Shown here: positions 57,666-64,000 of the stretch, one piece after another
Layout of the letters: the number at the start of each line of letters is the position of its first letter
Numbering within the stretch: position 1 is the stretch's first letter
DNA from: Odontesthes bonariensis
Taxonomy: Eukaryota > Chordata > Actinopteri > Atheriniformes > Atherinopsidae
DNA length: 64,000 nucleotides
Direction: 5' to 3'
Assembly: GCF_027942865.1 (NCBI RefSeq)
Contig: NC_134527.1
Span: forward strand, 1,748,748-1,812,747
Program-made: the position numbers and the translations under genes
Notes under the pieces: model-generated
Seen by the model: only the letters and a program-made list of their open reading frames with translations
What the model was told of the DNA's origin: nothing
Database searches by the model: none

Positions 57666-57842
57666 TTCAGGGGGTTCATGTAACCCCAGATGTTGGCTTT
57701 TAAATATAAACTGAAAGTGTTTACCTGAGGTGTTCTGCAGAGAATGCAGCAGAGCAGGTTTTAGACCTTACTGAGCAGAGATGTTTCATCGTTTGAATAA
57801 ATGAGATCAAACTGAGACAGAATGAACATGCTTTAAATAACA

Positions 57843-57848
57843 TTTATT
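57843..57848 (-). terminator. Poly(A) signal of the alpha-tubulin gene
   Basis: TTTATT on +, that is AATAAA on -, about 90 nt past the tubulin stop codon. This implies a short 3' UTR. Confidence 0.65.
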
Positions 57849-57938
57849 ACCAACTCTACAGAAAACTGAGCCGACATCTGGAACCGAAGCGGCAAACATC
57901 TGAGTCCAGAACACGTTTCAGAACATGTGGAAAGCGTC

Positions 57939-61585
<3,647 letters not shown>

Positions 61586-61960
61586 TTTTGTTGAGTTATC
61601 GTCGTGTCAAACTTTAGCAGAAAAATCCTCGATGAGAAACTTCTCGATAAGAAACCTTCTCAGAGTCAGGCCGACCGTTAGTCGATGTAAGAAGAAGTTC
61701 AACCAGACCATACCACTCCACGGACGGACGGACGGACGGGGGGGGGGGGTTAGGCTAAACCAATAGCAGCAATACAGGGGCTCAAATGTATTTAACCTAC
61801 TTAAGAGGAAAATAAACTTGAATAAATAAATAAATCTGTGTAAAGCACTGGGTATGTTGTAATATAATGTGATTATTTTTTATATGATTTAACGCCTATT
61901 ATTTTTAAGTTAGATTTACTTTTTCGCGCCTTGCCGCCATATTGCCATAGCAACAAGGTC
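61586..61960 (-). promoter_or_regulatory. Alpha-tubulin promoter / 5' UTR region
   Basis: Upstream of the ATG exon. It includes an inverted CCAAT box (ccaat on + at 61760-61764), a (ACGG)n plus poly(G) run (61722-61750) and an RFX X-box-like ATTGCCATAGCAAC at 61941-61954 (12 of 14 to consensus). No convincing TATA box. The transcription start is not fixed. Confidence 0.45.
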
Positions 61961-62917
61961 ACAGGGTTCTGATTGAAAGGTTAGATCAATAAAACAGCAG
62001 TCCTTTCATGCCGTCAAGACATATGGCAGAAGATGACATTGCGAGAGACCATTGTCCCAAAAAACCCTCTGGTTTACAAGTTCCAATCTGCGAGGGGCAG
62101 AGAAGTCCAAGCTCAAGGTTGGAACAGGAAACTCAAAACATGGCGGCAGGAACGTCACTTCCGGCTGCCACCGCTGCTGCCCTGTTAGTGGAAGCCAACG
62201 CTGATCATTCACTCACTGACTCAAGTGTTTTCTTGTTTTTTTTTTATGTTTTTCTTTCTGTGTAAAGGTCTTATTCACAAACGCAAAACGTAATAATAAT
62301 AATAATAATAATAGAATGATAATACTAATTTCCTTTAACACAGTCTTCACAAATGGGATCATATACATATAAATACATATATTTACATACAGTGAACACA
62401 CATTTGACAATCAGAGTCAAGATGACTGAACATAGGAGCAGGTGTAGAATATTTATTTATATTTATATTTAATAGCTTATATGAATAGTTGTTTTAGTCA
62501 CCATTTAAAACAAACCACACTTTTAGCCCATCTGGTTGAAAGAGGAACTTTTGGGACCTCTAATTTCTGGTTATAAAACTGAAAGGTTGGAAAGATGAGA
62601 AACCTTAGTCTGAGGCTTGAAGAGAGGCCAACCACTGGGCTCAAAACTCTTCTTAGTGCTATATTCCTAACAGACAACGGAGCAACAGAGGCTCTAAATC
62701 AGCCTTAACGTCTGCCTAAGTTGTAGAGCAGCTGGAGTTTGGAGTGAGTGAACAACCATTTGCTTGCTTGCAGCAAACAGCAGTTGCACATCAATGCAGC
62801 AGTTTGAAAAGAAGAAAATTGAGCTCTTTCTAAATATCAATAATGAGCATAAAATATATAAATATAAAAAAAATCACCCCGAGGAGGTGGGGTTTTGTAT
62901 CAGATTAGCCAATAGCA
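61961..62917. other. Intergenic with small repeats
   Basis: (AAT)n at 62289-62312. Open frames on both strands of 62006-62265 are not recognised. 'tcctttcatgccgt' near 61995 also occurs at 56829. Confidence 0.4.
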
Positions 62918-62992
62918 TAATCAAAGTCAAGTTTATTTTGTATAGCACATTTCATGTACAAAACAATTCAAAGTGCTTTACAAACAATTCAT
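62918..62992 (-). mobile_element. L2-like LINE 3' tail
   Basis: aagtttattttgtatagcac, atttcatgtacaaaacaatt, caaagtgctttacaaac. Confidence 0.8.
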
Positions 62993-63641
62993 AGCATAAT
63001 CATATTTTACAAATTTATCCAGTCAGAGCTGTCAAAATAATTCCACGAAGGGCAACAATTTTATCGCCCCAAACCTAAACTGAGGCAGTTACTCTCAACT
63101 GGCAGCATTTTTCTCCATGACAGCAGGCAGAAGGACAACCCAGATGAGACCGTCCCAACTCTGGAAGATCTCTCCTTCAAGACCTATTCGAGGGCAGAAC
63201 TTTGATGGGGAAGCTTCGGGTGAAAGAGTTGGGCCTGGATCAACCTGACCTCGCTATCAAACAGCCGGCAAGCGAGGAGGGAAAGTGCAACCCAGTCTCA
63301 CAGAAAAACGTGCAATAGCTACGTTGGTCCACAAGGGAAAACCCTAAAATTGTGACAATACCACGTTTTATTTGGCCAATTCAGTTACATTACTTTGCGA
63401 CCAGGTCACGTGACTATCAAGTTTCCCTCAGCTAAAAAAAGAAAATGGCCGACTGTCGACCTTTTTTCTGTGAAAGACACAACATTTTAAGAAAGCATCT
63501 GCATTTGTACGCATTTCGATGGCATTTCTAGAGAGAACTATGCATCATATTTTCATAATATTCGTTCAGAGGATGAAGACGATCTTTCGTTGTGATTTTT
63601 TGCTAAAATTCCTTGTTAGTTATTTGTTTAGAATATTTTTG
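62993..63641. other. Intergenic, not recognised
   Basis: No domain-bearing ORF; no repeat shared within the window. Confidence 0.4.
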
Positions 63642-63642
63642 G

Positions 63643-64000
63643 TAATTGGGTCACACCGGGCACCTGAAGCTATTTGTGTAGGTGGGCACCTGGAGTCCCA
63701 GCATGCACCTGGGTGGGCCAATGGTTTTTTACTTGATTGTAGTGGCCATTTGTCCATAAAAAACAAATTAAACTTAAATCAAAAGGCCACTGATGCATCA
63801 TGGGAAATGTGGTTTAACGCAGGCAAAAGAAGATGAATGTCCAAGATGAATTCTTGCATTTTCTGATTATTTATTTCAAAACAATAAAACAAAGAAAAGA
63901 ACAAAGAACACCTGCTGCTCTCTCCTTTTCCCTGGTAAAAAACACATTGGCCCACCCAGGTGCATGCTGGGACTCCAGGTGCCCAGTGTGACCCAATTAC
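63643..64000. mobile_element. Short MITE with inverted ends
   Basis: Left gtaattgggtcacaccgggc ... gcatgcacctgggtgggcca is inverted at about 63948-64000 (tggcccacccaggtgcatgc ... gtgacccaattac). A second gggcacct in the left arm marks a local duplication of about 26 bp. The right end coincides with the window edge. Confidence 0.75.

Overview
This is a gene-poor, repeat-dense stretch of a teleost (probably acanthomorph) genome. The evidence is three intron-bearing or intronless vertebrate genes with fish-like proteins, a tRNA-derived SINE resembling teleost AFC-type SINEs, L2-, L1/Tx1- and Rex1-like LINE remains, and many TIR DNA transposons. There are no bacterial operons, CRISPR arrays or viral gene clusters.

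Four loci look like host genes. (1) An intronless Jun-family AP-1 bZIP gene on the + strand (6452-7468). (2) thap1 on the - strand (exons 49834-49764, 48884-48692, 46969-46574; 219 aa). (3) An unrecognised Ser/Glu/Lys-rich, probably nuclear protein on the - strand (exons 55090-54560 and 54146-53958; 239 aa), with a short 5' UTR intron and a possible divergent first exon on the + strand (55254-55347). (4) A complete alpha-tubulin gene on the - strand (ATG-only exon 61585-61583, then 59492-59270, 59170-59022 and 58919-57939; 451 aa). I see no functional link between them; they are ordinary neighbours.

Mobile elements make up most of the rest. Left (0-6 kb): a Rex1-like reverse transcriptase, a decayed Harbinger transposase, a TIR element carrying tandem ACTACAT-type repeats, a second TIR element, and an L2 tail nested in an L1/Tx1 fragment. 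Middle (11-40 kb): repeated copies of four non-autonomous families. Family 1 is hAT-like (ends TAGGGCTGGGC), with a BED-finger ORF and a subterminal 32-bp minisatellite. Family 2 is a TTAA-flanked palindromic element (ends AGGGACAGTTCGCC). Family 3 ends in CACTCAGTGGGGTC. Family 4 ends in GGCTGTGTTCGAAACC. They are nested in, or fused to, one another, and a SINE has been carried along inside the hAT-like family. Two expanded simple arrays sit inside elements: about 1.3 kb of (AAAGG)n at 30.8-32.1 kb and about 0.9 kb of GTAGTAC/GTAGTAT repeats at 38.2-39.1 kb. Right (40-64 kb): the gene-bearing part, with elements in introns (a 24-unit minisatellite in thap1 intron 2, an L2 tail in thap1 intron 1, an inverted-repeat element in tubulin intron 1).

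I found no convincing new biological system. The most informative observations concern element architecture: SINE hitchhiking, palindrome-arm composites, minisatellite growth, and insertions with a readable before-state. Paralogue and superfamily names beyond what the sequence shows are from memory and are marked as such.
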